Source: Mesaphorura yosii
Lineage: Eukaryota > Arthropoda > Collembola > Poduromorpha > Tullbergiidae
DNA length: 64,000 bases
Reading direction: 5' to 3'
Assembly (NCBI GenBank): GCA_009869945.1
Contig: WIXG01000013.1
Coordinates: 186,001-250,000, forward strand
Shown here: positions 49,654 through 62,700 of the stretch, piece by piece
Numbering within the stretch: position 1 is the stretch's first letter
Layout of the letters: each line of letters begins with the position of its first letter
Program-made: the position numbers and the translations under genes
Notes under the pieces: model-generated
The model's database searches: none
What the model was told of the DNA's origin: nothing
What the model saw: only the letters and a program-made list of their open reading frames with translations

Positions 49654-51037
49654 TTAGCCTCTGTACGCGATCATAAGATTAATGATTGGGGTCACCAGAA
49701 GGTCACTCATTACATGCAGGCACGTTGATCTGCCAATTTCGATCACTCCCGCATGAATGCTTAATTCTTGAACTGCTTGGTATGCCTTTCGCTCCCATTT
49801 CCGCAACTTTCTATCGTGAGCAAGGTAAGAATACGCGAACTGCTTCGTGATTTCTGTCATCGACGCAGCGTACTCCAGACACATGTTGACGGTGATAATG
49901 GCTAGCAGGCTGGTCGCACCAATGACCAGAACGTTGAGAAATACAAGCTGGGCTCCGACAGCAAGAATGGAAAATAAGCCCACGATGGAGATGGCTTGGC
50001 CAGATGTTAGTGCGGTCCCAACCAAAAGGGATGATTCCTTCACCACGTGATTGTGAAGAATTTGATGACTTGCGTACAGTCGTCTTAGAACGACCTTCTG
50101 GGTCTTCTTCATGTGGGGCTTCCACCTAAAGCAAGACTTCTAGAATGTCCTGTTCTGTAACTTCAAAATGTGTTTCACTTACGTGCACAATTTCACACTG
50201 AAGCAAACGGCTCCGCAGTACACAAGAGCAATTGAGCAATAGTGAATCACAAAGAGCCAGTCGATGAAAACCATGAACGTAAACCCACCTGCCAGGCCGG
50301 TGCAGATTATAACTCCGAAGCACCACAGAATAGATCCCGACTCGAAGTATTCTAATCCGAAGCGGTCATGGAGTAGGATTATCCCAGCGGGCAGTACCGC
50401 GACGGTGACAAGCGCCGCGAATCCATACAAACTGTACAAACACTGCGTAATCGTATGATCGCACGTTGAAGTTGTCTGATGGATTTCGCCTGATCATGGC
50501 ACAATCAATTGAATCAAAATCTTAAATATCGTATTAACAGAGTCTGATCCCTTCGAACTTACGTAATTTTGGAAGCAACTCAAGTCCAGCGTTGAATACA
50601 ATCCGAGCTCGTTCGCTGAACATGAAGCTATTAATTTGAAGCAAAAGAGAAAAGACTTCGACACTGATGCAAAAGTAATACTCGACTCTCAGATTCACGT
50701 CAATTTCCTCCTTGTACGTTTGGTCAAATATGACGATGAAACCGATTAGGCCAACGCGGATGTAAATGTGAACGAGACTGTTTAAGAACCAAATCATTCG
50801 GCCAACTTCGCTCTTGTTCCTCAGCAGTCTCGGCCCCTTGGCCTGCTTATTCCAGTCCACTCGATACGGAAAACACTTTAAAAAGTAGCCAACGTTAATT
50901 ACTTTGAGCGCAAGCTTGACTTGGTCTTCTCCTGCCATTGTTATGTTGTGTAACATGAATTTTTTACGAGAATTGACCAACCACACAAGAGCTGTCCACA
51001 ATACGTCGCGATACGACTCTAAATTGGCTGTAAGCAT
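49654..51037 (-). CDS. Gustatory receptor-like 7-TM chemoreceptor
   Basis: Three exons (minus: 50563-51037, 50183-50489, 49654-50125) with matching phases give 417 residues, the usual size of arthropod gustatory receptors. These are ligand-gated cation channels with an inverted 7-TM topology in sensory neurons. Hydrophobic segments: about 81-104, 117-140, 176-198, 211-236, 238-258, and two more in the last exon (ISIVGLFSILAVGAQLVFLN with VIGATSLLAIITVNMCLEYA, and a C-terminal LLVTPIINLMIAY). The N-terminal region carries FLKCFPYRVDW, resembling the CFP-x-W type segment of hexapod non-insect receptors. The insect TY-x5-QF motif in TM7 is absent. Frame is intact, so it is not a pseudogene. Ligand unknown. 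Confidence 0.8.
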
Positions 51038-51530
51038 CTCAATTAACGAATTGTACTAGCATTTAATGCAGCGGCGGCTGTCGGCACTCTTTTTCGTCTT
51101 CAGGAGCAAAAACATTCCTGCACGTACATTTTTGTCCATAAATTATGGAATAGTAAACGTTTCAGGAAAGGAACAAGAACCCGAAAAATATTTACCCGTC
51201 TTTATGAAAGTAAGTACAATTTCTTGTCGAAATTAAATGAGCTAAAAAAATAAATGACTGGCAGCGAAATTGACGGCATGCTTCAAGCTTGAATACTTGA
51301 ACTGCCTGATCTAACAAAAGGACCAGTGCAGATAATAAAAAACTACTGGCAAGCCGAAACAAGAAGGAAAAATCATAGACTCTATTTAAAAGAATTTAAG
51401 ACCAGGAAAGTCCATTATGCCGACCACTACGGAGCGGTAGTGCGATTAAATCATTTATTTCTCCTCGACTTGGTCGAAGTCTATGCATAAAACAGCGCAA
51501 AGCACACCAATTTTTCCAAACAGTCAAATC

Positions 51531-52062
51531 CCTCCGCGACATCATCCCTCTACGAAAAAATCCCTCCAAAAATGTGCAAAAAAATATGGCTTCAGATTAA
51601 CATGGTTTGTCACCGGTCCGATCTAAGAACCTTTACAGTCGAGTTCAGTCTTCATCATTAGCCAGTGGATACACTGTAGAATGAACAACTTTTAATTTAT
51701 AACTAGTCTGTTTAACTTATAATTACTCATACATATTTTACTCATTTACTGTTCAGATTTTATGTATTTCTTTTCTATTTTAAAAAATGTATAATAACTC
51801 TTTTCTTTTATAACGTTTCGAATATTTATAAAAACTCTTGCATGCTCGGCTTATTCCTATTTTCCTTACCCAATGTGCCTAATTAACAACCCGGCCTTGT
51901 GCCGCGTAGCCGAGTTCACAGCCACTTCCTTTCTTCTCCTTCCTCTTACCCCTAAAGCCTTCGCATTTGTCGGAGGGGTTTTGTCGTAGAGGGATTTTTC
52001 GGAGGGATTTTGATGGAAGGATTTTGGCAGAGGGATTCTGGCAAACGGATTTTGTCGTTCTA
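51531..52062. mobile_element. Short element with inverted arms made of AGGGATTTT units
   Basis: The left arm (about 51531-51570) contains three units that read TCCCTC on the plus strand; the right arm (about 51974-52062) contains about six units reading GGAGGGATTTTG. The arms are inverted copies of the same degenerate 14-17 bp consensus (TCGKAGAGGGATTTTG-like). About 400 bp of non-coding AT-rich DNA lies between. A target-site duplication was not found, so the exact ends are uncertain. Confidence 0.5.
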
Positions 52063-52700
52063 CGGTTCTGAGTACTGATAAAATCTCAGAGTCTTTACAG
52101 GTGCACTAGTTTTTGTGTTGAACCTGGCTTTCTGCCACAGTAGCGCAAGCCTTTTTCCATAAAAATAAACGCCTTGAAAGCTGGTTAAAGAAATGCTTAA
52201 ATGTGTACCATTTATTCAGTAGTAAACACCATTAAAGGGTAGAAACTTTGTCTAGTAAATGGAAGTGAAGTTACGACGGTGAAATTAAAATCGTCAGACT
52301 TTGAGCGTAAGTTAACACAGTGTCAAGTAAACTTTTGACTTTGGAGCAGAAGAAGTTTTATTCAGTTTAAATGTATCACGCGTCAATATTCTGATCAAAT
52401 CAAGCCAAGATCTTAGACTCTCATTGTGAGCTCTGAGGTTAGACCATCCACACATTATTGTGACCAAGTTTCGGATTCGTAATGGGATAAAGGCCATTCT
52501 TATTGAAGAATTCGGCAATTTTCCCATGTTTTGTTTAGGCTTTATGTCCAAGAATTTAAATATAGACCGTCCACCGACTTACATCGCACGGCTCATCTCA
52601 CGCATAATGTACCCAAAAACCATGAATGGAGCTAATGGCTCAAGACCCACGACCTGAGCTGGCAACGATGTAATGGTATACAAATATCAGATTTCACTGA

Positions 52701-52741
52701 CGAGGGACATTTGGGACCATATAATTTCAGAATCGACTCTA
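52701..52741 (+). repeat. Left arm of a 41-bp perfect inverted repeat
   Basis: Begins CGAGGGACATTTGGG and is the exact complement of 53367-53407; similarity continues for a few more bases outward with one mismatch. Confidence 0.85.
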
Positions 52742-53366
52742 TCTGCTCTCCTGTGACCCTGCGAAATGACATGATCACATTAACATTTGTATTAGTCAGC
52801 AGCCCCACAACCGTGTTACTGACCGTCCAGATCGATTTCACGAACTTCGTACACTTCAACCTCCCAGTCAGTGAGGAGTTCTAAGAACTTAAATAGTTCA
52901 TTTGCAATTTATTGTTCCAAGTCTGTCGGATCACTTGCTGCCTCTTGTTGCTGTGGATATTGTTGCAGCACAAGCTATGTAAAAGTTGCCGCAATTGACA
53001 ATGGGTTGATACCCCCAAGCTCACTTGATCCATTGATTAACTAGCGAACGTTAAACGGGAAACTTAAATTATACTTCCCCGTCTAAGCAGTAGCGAGAGG
53101 GTTTGAACATCTTGCGCCGTGCGGTCAATAAGTATTACGTCATTACAAGTGTCATCCTTCGTTCATATGCCGACAAAATGCTTACAAATGTAAAGAAAGG
53201 GGTCCCCCCTTTTGTTTGTTTCAAAATCCCATGTTAATTCCCTCAGGAAGTCCGAGAATTGCAAGTCGTGATATTTGAGAAATCAACATCTCGCTGAATT
53301 TTGTCCATTGCAACTAATCACCTTTACAATAACTGTTTTAGGACCAGAGTGACGACTCTCGAACGT

Positions 53367-53407
53367 TAGAGTCGATTCTGAAATTATATGGTCCCAAATG
53401 TCCCTCG
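53367..53407 (-). repeat. Right arm of a 41-bp perfect inverted repeat
   Basis: Exact complement of 52701-52741, 625 bp away. Read outward from the shared centre both arms keep an open frame containing ESILKLYGPKCPS. Confidence 0.85.
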
Positions 53408-55486
53408 TGAGTCTAAATTGGTACAGCAAGACACACTGCTGCATGCAGTTGAATAATGGCCAATGCAGCACATAGTCGACTGTTTACTAGATAAGACTCA
53501 TAAACACTGATGTTTGCCAATTAAAGGTGATAAATTATCTCACTTTGAGCTGACGAGGACATGAAGTACATTTGAAGCTTTCTCTCTTTGTTATCATCAC
53601 ATCATCTCTACGAAATGGCACATAATGCTCAATTAAATAATCGCTCACTTAACTCAGGATAATAATATCAACTCACGCTTGTTATTTGATATGCTTAACC
53701 GTTTATAAACTTGGGCTGAGATGCACACGTGAGTAAACAAAACAGACCCTTTCTTTCATTCAATACGTCTGCATTGAATGCTTTCGCACTCAGATTCAAG
53801 TCGGCGTCCGCGTCATATGTCAAGCTTGGATTTTATTACCCCAAAATAGAAATGAAAATTAATGAAGCCACGGCTCGTAGAGAATGATAATTGGACATCA
53901 TGTAAATGGTCATTTTCCTGTTGCGCTGCTGACTGCTTCTATCATCGAGTAATGTCTGAAGGAAGCAATTTCAGTTTTGTTGGGCTCCAGTCAAAAGAGT
54001 AAGACATCCTCGCTCAAAGGCAGCGACTCAGCGTCTGCCACTGCAATGCGAAATTATGCTGCATTTTTATACAAATTCGTCAACAATGAGACGCGTGCCC
54101 AAGTTGAGAACATGCACACCGGATTACGCAATGTGTCTATCAGCATTGTGGTGGGGGCTGAGAAACCCTGAGAAATCAATTTGTCTTGCATTTGAAGATG
54201 ACTTCCAATGATTTTGTGTTAGTCTTTAAAACTGAAACCGTTGACACGATTTCTGGTCGTGATCGATTGTCCTTACGATTTCATGACATCGCAAAGCCAC
54301 AGCCAGACAGCCACAACTTTGCAAACTAAGCGATAAAATCAGATTCCATTAAGCTCTGCACCTTGGAGTCTAAACGCAGTCGCAGAAGATTTTTATAGCC
54401 CCACAGTGCATGACTGTTTCGTAATTTTGAACCACAACAACTCCGTTGATAATGCGCGTGTAAATATTTGCTTTTGTCAATGATCGCAATTATTGTATTC
54501 TTACCGCGCCCGCGGAGCGATGGGTTTTGATTTCATTGTTCAGGAGACGGCAAGCCAGGCAACTCAGCGGCGAGACAACGCAGAGCAAAAGCTTGAGATT
54601 TCCTGCATAGTATATTTGCATATTGAAAGTGAATCTGCAGACTCGACACACATCGGAGATCAGATGCGATGCTAATGATCAAAGTTAGCAAATCAGGAGC
54701 AGAAAAATTCCTTCGCAACTAATGCAAATTAATAATTCAGGGTTGAACGATTTTTCGTATTAAGATTGTGTAACAAATTTACACACAGAGCGCAAGAGCA
54801 TTTTATTGCTTCAAATATGACATTTGGCATTCGTAATTTTGCTCCAATTTTTCCATTCAGTCAAAATCTAAATCAAATGCGAATGTTTTTCACGACGTCA
54901 TCGTCGCAAATCATCTCGGGAAGATGTCGTAAGCACGAAACCAAAAATCGAGATTGAAATTAAGAAAAATTCATCACTTTCCCACAGCATGCAGAATTTC
55001 TTATCTAATTTCCAAATCATCCATAAGAAGCCAATAGAATGGCAGGCATGCTGCATGGCACTATTGGCATGTTGGAAAGAAGGCGCTTCATTAATTCAAT
55101 TATATAACACGTTATTACTCGGCTCTACTCTTCCTTGCCCCGACTGTGAGTTTACATTTTACATGGTTTGATGCTATTATTACCCTGATTTGCACAATTT
55201 CCCTTCGTCATTGCAAATTGCGCCTCTTCGTCATGAAACTCTGAAGTTATTTCATCGCTTAAGTAAATATTATTGCGAGTTGACAGTTTGCGATGAAGAT
55301 TTGCCGACTCGACTGGGCTTGGCTTGTACTTATTTTGTGAGATGAGATTTATTGCTTGAGGACACGCTTACTTTATTACAAAACAGTTTCAGCATTGCAT
55401 TCGTAAATTCGCATTCTGAGGTTACGCTAAACTGATTTTAAAGTTTTGAAAATGCTACGATGGTGGATTCTGATTTTGCTGTAAAG

Positions 55487-55493
55487 TATAAAA
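55487..55493 (+). promoter_or_regulatory. TATA box of the pro-resilin-like gene
   Basis: TATAAAA about 30 bases upstream of an initiator-like TCAGTC near 55519, and 158-164 bases upstream of the proposed ATG. Confidence 0.6.
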
Positions 55494-55650
55494 GTGCAGT
55501 CTCCTGTTGTGTATGTGTATCAGTCTAGGTTGAGAAATTGCAGCGTGAAGAGACTCGATCCGTGCTTCTAGGATCCCCGAAATCCGCTCGGAGACACTTC
55601 TATAATATTTTAGCCAACTTAAACTGTGATAGTCAACGTGCAATTTGATA

Positions 55651-56552
55651 ATGTGCACAACGAAGCGGGTTAGCAATAAAATACAAAGCCTTTTGCATTT
55701 CAAATTCCCAACGCTTTCGCGCATACTTTTCTCGTTTTAGATTATTTGCATAGCATTGTTATGCATGGTCTCAGTCACACGCTCCGAGCCAGGAGCTTCT
55801 AGCGGGTTCGGAGGCAGCGGTGGTGGCAATGGTGGAGGATTCAGTGGGAGTTATGGACCACCTCCAAGTCAGGGATATTCCGGAGGCAACGGCGGAGGTC
55901 AAGGCTTCTCAGGAGGCAACAGTCAGGGTTACTCCTCTGGAGGGGGTGGTGGTGGGTACTCCGGTGGTGGAGGCGGAACTCAGTCTTATGGTGCTCCAAG
56001 CGGAGGAAGCGGTTACGGTCAGCCGGTGAGTCAAACACTGTCATGCCTGTTAAGCGAATCTCGTTTGTGATGAGGTCGCTGAATTCACCAACTCCTAGCG
56101 GCACCAAGAGCCCAGCTACCCACCCCAACCATACAACTTCAAATACGACGTGAATGACCATTACTCTGGGGCCAACTTCGGTCAGAAGGAATCCAGTGAT
56201 GGAAACCGTGTGAATGGCGAGTACAGAGTGCAGCTGCCAGATGGACGATTGCAGATTGTGCGATACAACGCTGACTGGCAGAATGGCTTCAATGCAGATG
56301 TTCAATATCAAGTAAGATTTTGAGAATCCTTGAGAAGAATTGTAAAATATAACGTTTCTCTGAATTTTTTGAAAGGGTGAAGCCAAGTATCCTGAACCGA
56401 ACAAAGGAGGGTATGGAGGCAGTGGCGGTGGTGGTGGCGGCGGATACGGTGGAGGTCAGCAGCAGTCAGGCTATGGTGCTCCTTCCGGCGGCAGTGGCAG
56501 CAGTGGTTACGGCGCCCCGTCCGGCGGTGGTGGTGGATACGGCAAGAAGTAA
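55651..56552 (+). CDS. Pro-resilin-like elastic cuticle protein (RR domain between Gly-rich segments)
   Basis: Four exons (55651-55668, 55741-56025, 56099-56311, 56376-56552) give 230 residues, all introns phase 0. The short first exon (MCTTKR) joins IICIALLCMVSVTRS to make a signal peptide; it is the least certain exon. Residues about 27-101 are Gly/Ser-rich with GFSGG and GYSGG runs and a YGAPSGGS unit. The chitin-binding RR domain is at about 113-177 (YNFKYDVNDHYSGANFG, GEYRVQLPDGRLQIVRYNAD, GFNADVQYQGEAKYP), matching the pro-resilin subtype. The C-terminus adds two more YGAPSGG units. YGAP units are typical of resilin elastic repeats, whose tyrosines crosslink. The Gly-RR-Gly order matches a chitin-bound rubber-like cuticle protein. 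AATAAA at 56754. Confidence 0.88.
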
Positions 56553-56753
56553 ATTCCCACACCATGACCACGTACCAAGCAGCCACCACAAAAGTCGCTT
56601 TTTGAAGACTTAAAACTCTTTTGTACAAAGTGATTCAAGCACTTATATGGCATCCTGGGTACGCTGTATTGAGAATCATCTCATACTTGTGATGAACTTT
56701 TTACTTTTGTACTTGATTTAATACTGAAATGTATGTAGAAATGTGTTTGTTAA

Positions 56754-56759
56754 AATAAA
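56754..56759 (+). terminator. Polyadenylation signal of the pro-resilin-like gene
   Basis: AATAAA about 200 bases past the stop codon. Confidence 0.65.
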
Positions 56760-59700
56760 AGGTTGACAAAAATGCGTACTTTTATTCAAATCCTTACAAC
56801 AAGCATCAAGTTCAAAAATTATACCCGCCAATGCCCCGCTAGTTGAGTGCGTATCCAGCGACTGGCTGGAGGCGGACTTGCACGCGTCAGATGATGATTT
56901 TACCAGCTCGATTCAGTCATGTTACGGCCACATGAATCCACGAATGTGACACTTCTGTTGTTATCATGGTCGCTTGACTTATCTGATATCAATAAATTGG
57001 TCCGTAGTTTTTATCATCGAGACCGAGCAAGAATTGGACCCGCTTATTATTCGACTGGATCAGGCTTGACTGAAACAGTATCAGGATGTTTTCTCATACG
57101 GCGGACATTCTCTCCGACAACAAAGGCCCAGTGCGAAATTTTTGCAGAGAACTTATTTTCGCATAATCTCTCGTGAATTTTTTGAAGCGAAAGTATTTCG
57201 AGCAAATGTAAGATGGCGAAAGAAATGTCTGCCGTACAGTGCGAACATCTACTTCGTCTTCACGCGCAACTACACAGTCAACACCAGCCTCATTTTCCCA
57301 CCAATTCTCATCTTCGCAACACATACCCATAAAAGCGACTTTTTAGATTCTTTTGGGCAAGCTGAGATTTGTCGTCTGTCCCTTTTGTTTGTATGCTAAG
57401 CAGTCCAGAAGCGTTCTTAATGATTTTCTGTGATTCCTGTCAAGATCGCAGAACTTATTCTAGTGTTTATGCCAGTTTGTGCGCATTTAACTCATCGAAG
57501 CTCGCGCTTTTAACTTTCTTCATCAATTGCCGCTCATCTCAAGGCAATGGTCACTCGAGGTTGTTGCGAATTTATTATAAGCCTCAATTTTCACCATTTT
57601 AAATCAATTATCTAAAGCCCACGTAATGTTGATTCAAGTTCGAGCTCAAGTTTCTCATGGTCTTTCTTCAACTAGTTAAATTGTGGTTTGACACAAAGGT
57701 TCTTTCTCGCGCTTGAAATCTGCATTGCTGCCATCAAGAAGTTGGGAGTTATAGCCAATTAGGATTCCAAAACATCTCAAGATATCATTCAGCAGGGCAT
57801 TGTTGTTCTTACTCGCTGGTTGGCACGCTGGCAGACTGTTTGAATAAGCTTCGCTGTGCACTCTCACACTTTATCAAAATATTTACCAACACCTTCATCA
57901 GTCCACTTTAAATGGAAGCTAAATGGCACTCGGACCGCGCGCTTCATTGTTGGACTGGTATTGTAGCAATTATTCACATTGCCTTGTCATCCTAAAAGGA
58001 TTTCCTTTGCTGTTGTCCATTCATGCGCAACCAACAAAGTTAATCATTGATATGCGGAGGATAAAAGAACATTGTTGGGTGGACGACGGACGCTACTGAA
58101 AATGTTCCTTTTGCCGTGTTGAACGTGACGCAATGAATCCAGTCGGCTGTTTGAAGTCAGAATGCTTGCCCGAGGCCTGCCTTATTGCCTTCCAATGGCT
58201 TCGAGAGTTCGAGCTCCTGTGGTCATAAAATTGTCGGAAACACAACATAAATTGTGAAATAATAGTTCATCAGTTTCCAAATTAGTGTATATCAAAAAGA
58301 TAATTTTTGAGCCCAGAACAGCAACAAACGGTAAAGTTCACAAAAAACCCAAAATTATGTCCTTCCCTCATGACATATGACTTATGTGCTAAAATACGGC
58401 AAGTGTCACGCGGCCGCTATCGTAATTGTAGCGACTAGCAGCATAATCGCAGCGAAATGACAAATGCATGCTAATGATCATGAAGACATTCACCTCAAAG
58501 TGTCCACATTTGCTGCGAGTGTTAGTACAGGTGTGAAATTAGTCAGTGTCCATGTCCACCGTGCGTGAGTTGTGTTATGGTAGCGGTCGTGCTCGCGCTA
58601 CGATACTTGTGAAATCAAGAAGGCATGATTATTATTGCGCACTTGCATTTTGCCCTGAATTAGTCTTTATTACTGCGACACTGCATAAAATCAGGACAAA
58701 GACGAATGCGTTGACATATTTCTTCAAGTACGAGACTTGAATCTTTGTCTGGTTTGAGGAAGAAAACGTTGGGGAAGATTATACGATGCGGTAATGTTAT
58801 TATGCTCAGTTCTTCGTGAATAATGTGATTATAGTTACGCTTGCGCTTTCGAGTTAAGAGAGTGAGCATTCTGCACATATGCATCGCAAACCTCTTATTA
58901 AAGCATCGCATCAGTGTTTAATTTGTTACCTTTTACTTTCAGGCTCGCCGTAGCATTGAACTTTGGCTTGGCTGAATTTACGACTTCAGAGGATTGTCTT
59001 GAGCCAAATAAAGTCACATGGACTATGAGCACAAATTTACTTGACATTTCATGATTACATCACATTGGGCAAACATGCTACGAGATGGCTGAAATTGATC
59101 ATCTAAGTTCCTACATTTTCCATGTTGATCATCAATTAATTCAACCAGTTTGATATTCGGTCCATTAAGCGTGTTGAGTCAAGACAAGTCTCGTTTCGTT
59201 CTTACACTCAATTTATTCAAAGCACTTTTCATCGAATAAGAATCGACACTGAAAGCAAAGTTAGAACTTCGAATGTCGCATTGCCATTCTTTGCACGTTT
59301 AACTCAATCATTTTACTGGCCCGAGTTGAGAGGAAGTTATTCGAATTCTATGGCTCACGCACGAGTCTTCTGAAACCAATCCGTCCGTGCATATCATTGT
59401 TGCGTCATCCACACTTCACGTACGCATGCCGCGCCAATGCACAAATATGGACAAACAATAAGCGATTCAACTGTATTAATCCCCATTTTATGTGCCGTGC
59501 CGATTGTGCCTTTGTGACGTGCCTTTGTCTCCATTCAGCGTCAATCATCCTCCATTCACGATGCATACTTCAAAATATTTATTAATACTCGCAATTATTG
59601 GCTCTTGAATCTAATTTCATTACACAAGATTGCTACTTATTACCGTAAATAACAAATCTTCATTATTCTGTCACGTAATTATATATTTATGCAATTGAGT

Positions 59701-62700
59701 GCGTCTCGTTTCCTCATTGCCGGCGATGCGGGTTGAGATTCGCGAATATCATAGCAGCGTAACAGGAAGTGATGCCTTTCCTTAAATTGATGCCGGACAG
59801 CGTAGAATTGTCCACTCGTCGTAATTTGCGTTTGCTATGCAAGATTGTAATTTTATCTCGTCAAGTTGCCAATCTAAACGAGAGCCGTACTCACACAGTC
59901 ACATATGCGTAGTGGTCGTGTTCAATAGTTAGCCAATGAACATCTGGTGTCAAAAACAAAAACAGAAAGGCGTTGGTGTCCGAGCACGTTTTGGCAGAGA
60001 TGCCATGAGAAGAGATGGTGATTAAAGTGAGCTATTGTGATTCCTAATTGTGTAACAATACGACAGTGGTATATGTTTTCCTGGTTCTGAGATTTAAATC
60101 AAAGCAGTTCTCGGAAAAGTTCATAAAACGAAGAATGTATCTCGTAAATCTGATAGGAGAGTATATCCGAGAGAGACGAGTCGTTAAATGAATGAGACGA
60201 AGACAATCTCAACCAAAATTGCAATTGAATGGAAAATGGTCCGCCTTGTGTGATCAAAAATGAAACACTTTCATTGAGCCGTTCGGTTTCTTGCCTTCTT
60301 GTCTGTCTTCCTTGCCGATTATTGATATAACGTTCTCAAACAAATCCATTTTTGCTATGCATGACATTACGAGTCACTGGTCTTAATTTGATTTAAATTA
60401 GTAGCTTCAGAGCCAAAGATAATAATAATTGTACCAAATATGAGGCAATGAATGCCATGTTTGCGTACGCCACAAGGATAATTTGTCGTCGTCGACATTT
60501 TCATCAGAGCTGCGTCAGCGTCATGAGTGGAGACTTCATCGTAATAAGTGTTGAAATTCATACGCCCTATTCAACTTCATTTAAACGGTGATGGCTATAT
60601 TTAGAGTAAGGCAAATAGCAGGACGACAAAAATGGGGCTGCTGTTAATTATTGGCTTAAATTCCGAAATTTAATTTCAGATTCTTTGCTGTAATCCCACA
60701 CGCCATAAACACGTTTAATGCCACTTCTTTCTTGAATTACGCTCTGAACCTAACAAAAATCTTTATTGTCCGAATTCGCACTCGCCTATGCCCCAGCCGC
60801 CCATGCATTACGTGCGGCGTGTGCGGTGCATGTTTACGTAATTTGAACAAATGTTATTTAAGCGAGTAACCAGAGATAAACACAAGCATGATGTAAGACG
60901 GTCGTAATAACCGTAACACACAACAACGCATCATCATCGCCTTCGTCACAATTTTATTTACATTGCAATTCTGGTTCAGTTTATTTTTGGAATTTGGTTG
61001 CGACTCTGTTCGAGTGTGGTCCAACGTATAATTATGGTCTATTTTAATGATCTGACTCTGTGCTCCACTAATTTGCAATTTACGCGCCTGCGAATGTGAT
61101 ATCCGTTTACTTTCTCGTCTCGCCCCGCAACCGTGCGCCTCGCGCGTAATGACGATGATGAGTTGATTACAACATGTCATAATTTTATACACGCCGCGAA
61201 CGAGAGAGAAGAGAATCTCGATAATTCACGAATTGCATGCTGCATACGTTACCCTTGCCGAGTACGAGTGTGCAGATCTGTAACTCAATAAAATGCGCAA
61301 GACTCGCAAAAGTTTTATGTGATTGTGAGCGCAATTATTCCGAGACGAATTGAGCAAAACTCTGATTGTCATCGTGAACATAAAGCTCACACGGCGCAGC
61401 TCGGAGTTGCAATTGCGATGACTTGCGGCTGGCTATTTGTAATCTCATGCCTCATGCGTCTTCGTCTTCCCGTCTTTTACTTTGTACAATTAGGAAACAA
61501 TTGTGATTGGTCACCTGTGTAGATTGGCATTGCTGTGAATCGCGGATTGCGAATTCTGTATCAAGTTTGCACGTTGCTTTCGTTGCTGGCAAGAAAATTA
61601 CTCTCACCTTGACGAGGCCGTTCTCGCGCCACGTCATGTCGCGCCGTGTCTTGGTCGTCGTCCTCCGCAAAAGTGATACTAGGATTAGCATACGCTCACG
61701 AGATGTTCTACTGACCACGACCAAGCCGTAATCGTGAATCTGTGATTTCATGTTCATGTGTAAGAAGCAGATTATCTGAAGCGTAACAACGGCAATGGCA
61801 ACATTTCATTGTGTCAGACGCACATCAATTTACTCAGTTTCGTCTTCTGACGCGTACAATTTGTATTTTGCATCCACTGCTATTATTAAACTTCCACATT
61901 GGAATAATTCAGTTGTTCGTAACGTAATATAAGCAGTGGCGAGCTCGACAGGAATAGTAAAATAGTAAAGTCGTGACCCAATTAGATCATGATTTACCAA
62001 AAGAGTGCTATTATTCATTCCTTATTTAGGTCATCTTGTGTCCATGTCCACGGTAGTCTGTCTAAACAGTATCCCAGTACACGTGTGAACAACAGCACTT
62101 GTTCTCTGTCCATGGCCAGGAGACACGCGAGATGAGATAACAAGCGACGCGACGCAGTTTGGTCGGAATATCGATTAAATTGCCGCTAATTGAAATCAAA
62201 CGTCTCTGCTGCTAAATGATGTCATATGCAGTGTTAACTTACATACAGATTCGATCACATCATAACAATGTAAGCACATGGTGAATAAGACATTGAGGAA
62301 AATTGAAAAATTTCATTACGCATCGCAAATCAAGAAGACGTGTCCTAAAAAGAAGGTTTTCGCGAGATTAATACTAGAAATTACTTTGATTCCGTTTTGC
62401 ACTCTCAATCATCGTCTCTTCTGGTCTTAAAAAGGATATCCTAAAAGGAAAAAATGCCAACGCATCCAAGAAGTAATTTATTTGCGTATTAATTACACTC
62501 CTTGTTTGCTCGTGCAAAGGTTACTTCCCCCAGCCTTTGGAGCGCGTACAGTTTCTGAGGAAAGAGTTCAAGTATCATTCTTCAACTGCTACGGCTTGGC
62601 GTACAGTGCAAGTGCTCCAAGACAAGAACCACTCATCGACTCATCATGATTAATTTTTTGTGGGGCGTAGTTTCTCGCATTGCATTGCATCATGCTGTCT

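Larger units (their letters stand above)
51038..55486. other. Intergenic region with inverted-repeat elements, no supported gene
   Basis: About 4.4 kb. It holds the degenerate inverted-repeat element near 51.53-52.06 kb and the inverted pair at 52701/53367. Open frames up to about 80 codons have no known domains. Confidence 0.55.

Noticed and set aside
51424-51446. Functional RNA hairpin (CACTAC/GTAGTG)
   Set aside because: A 6-bp stem is expected often by chance and nothing else around it suggests an RNA gene.
56780-56900. Last exon of a minus-strand cuticle gene (frame ending QPVAGYALN)
   Set aside because: The frame is closed just upstream by a stop with no intervening acceptor AG, so no exon can be built.
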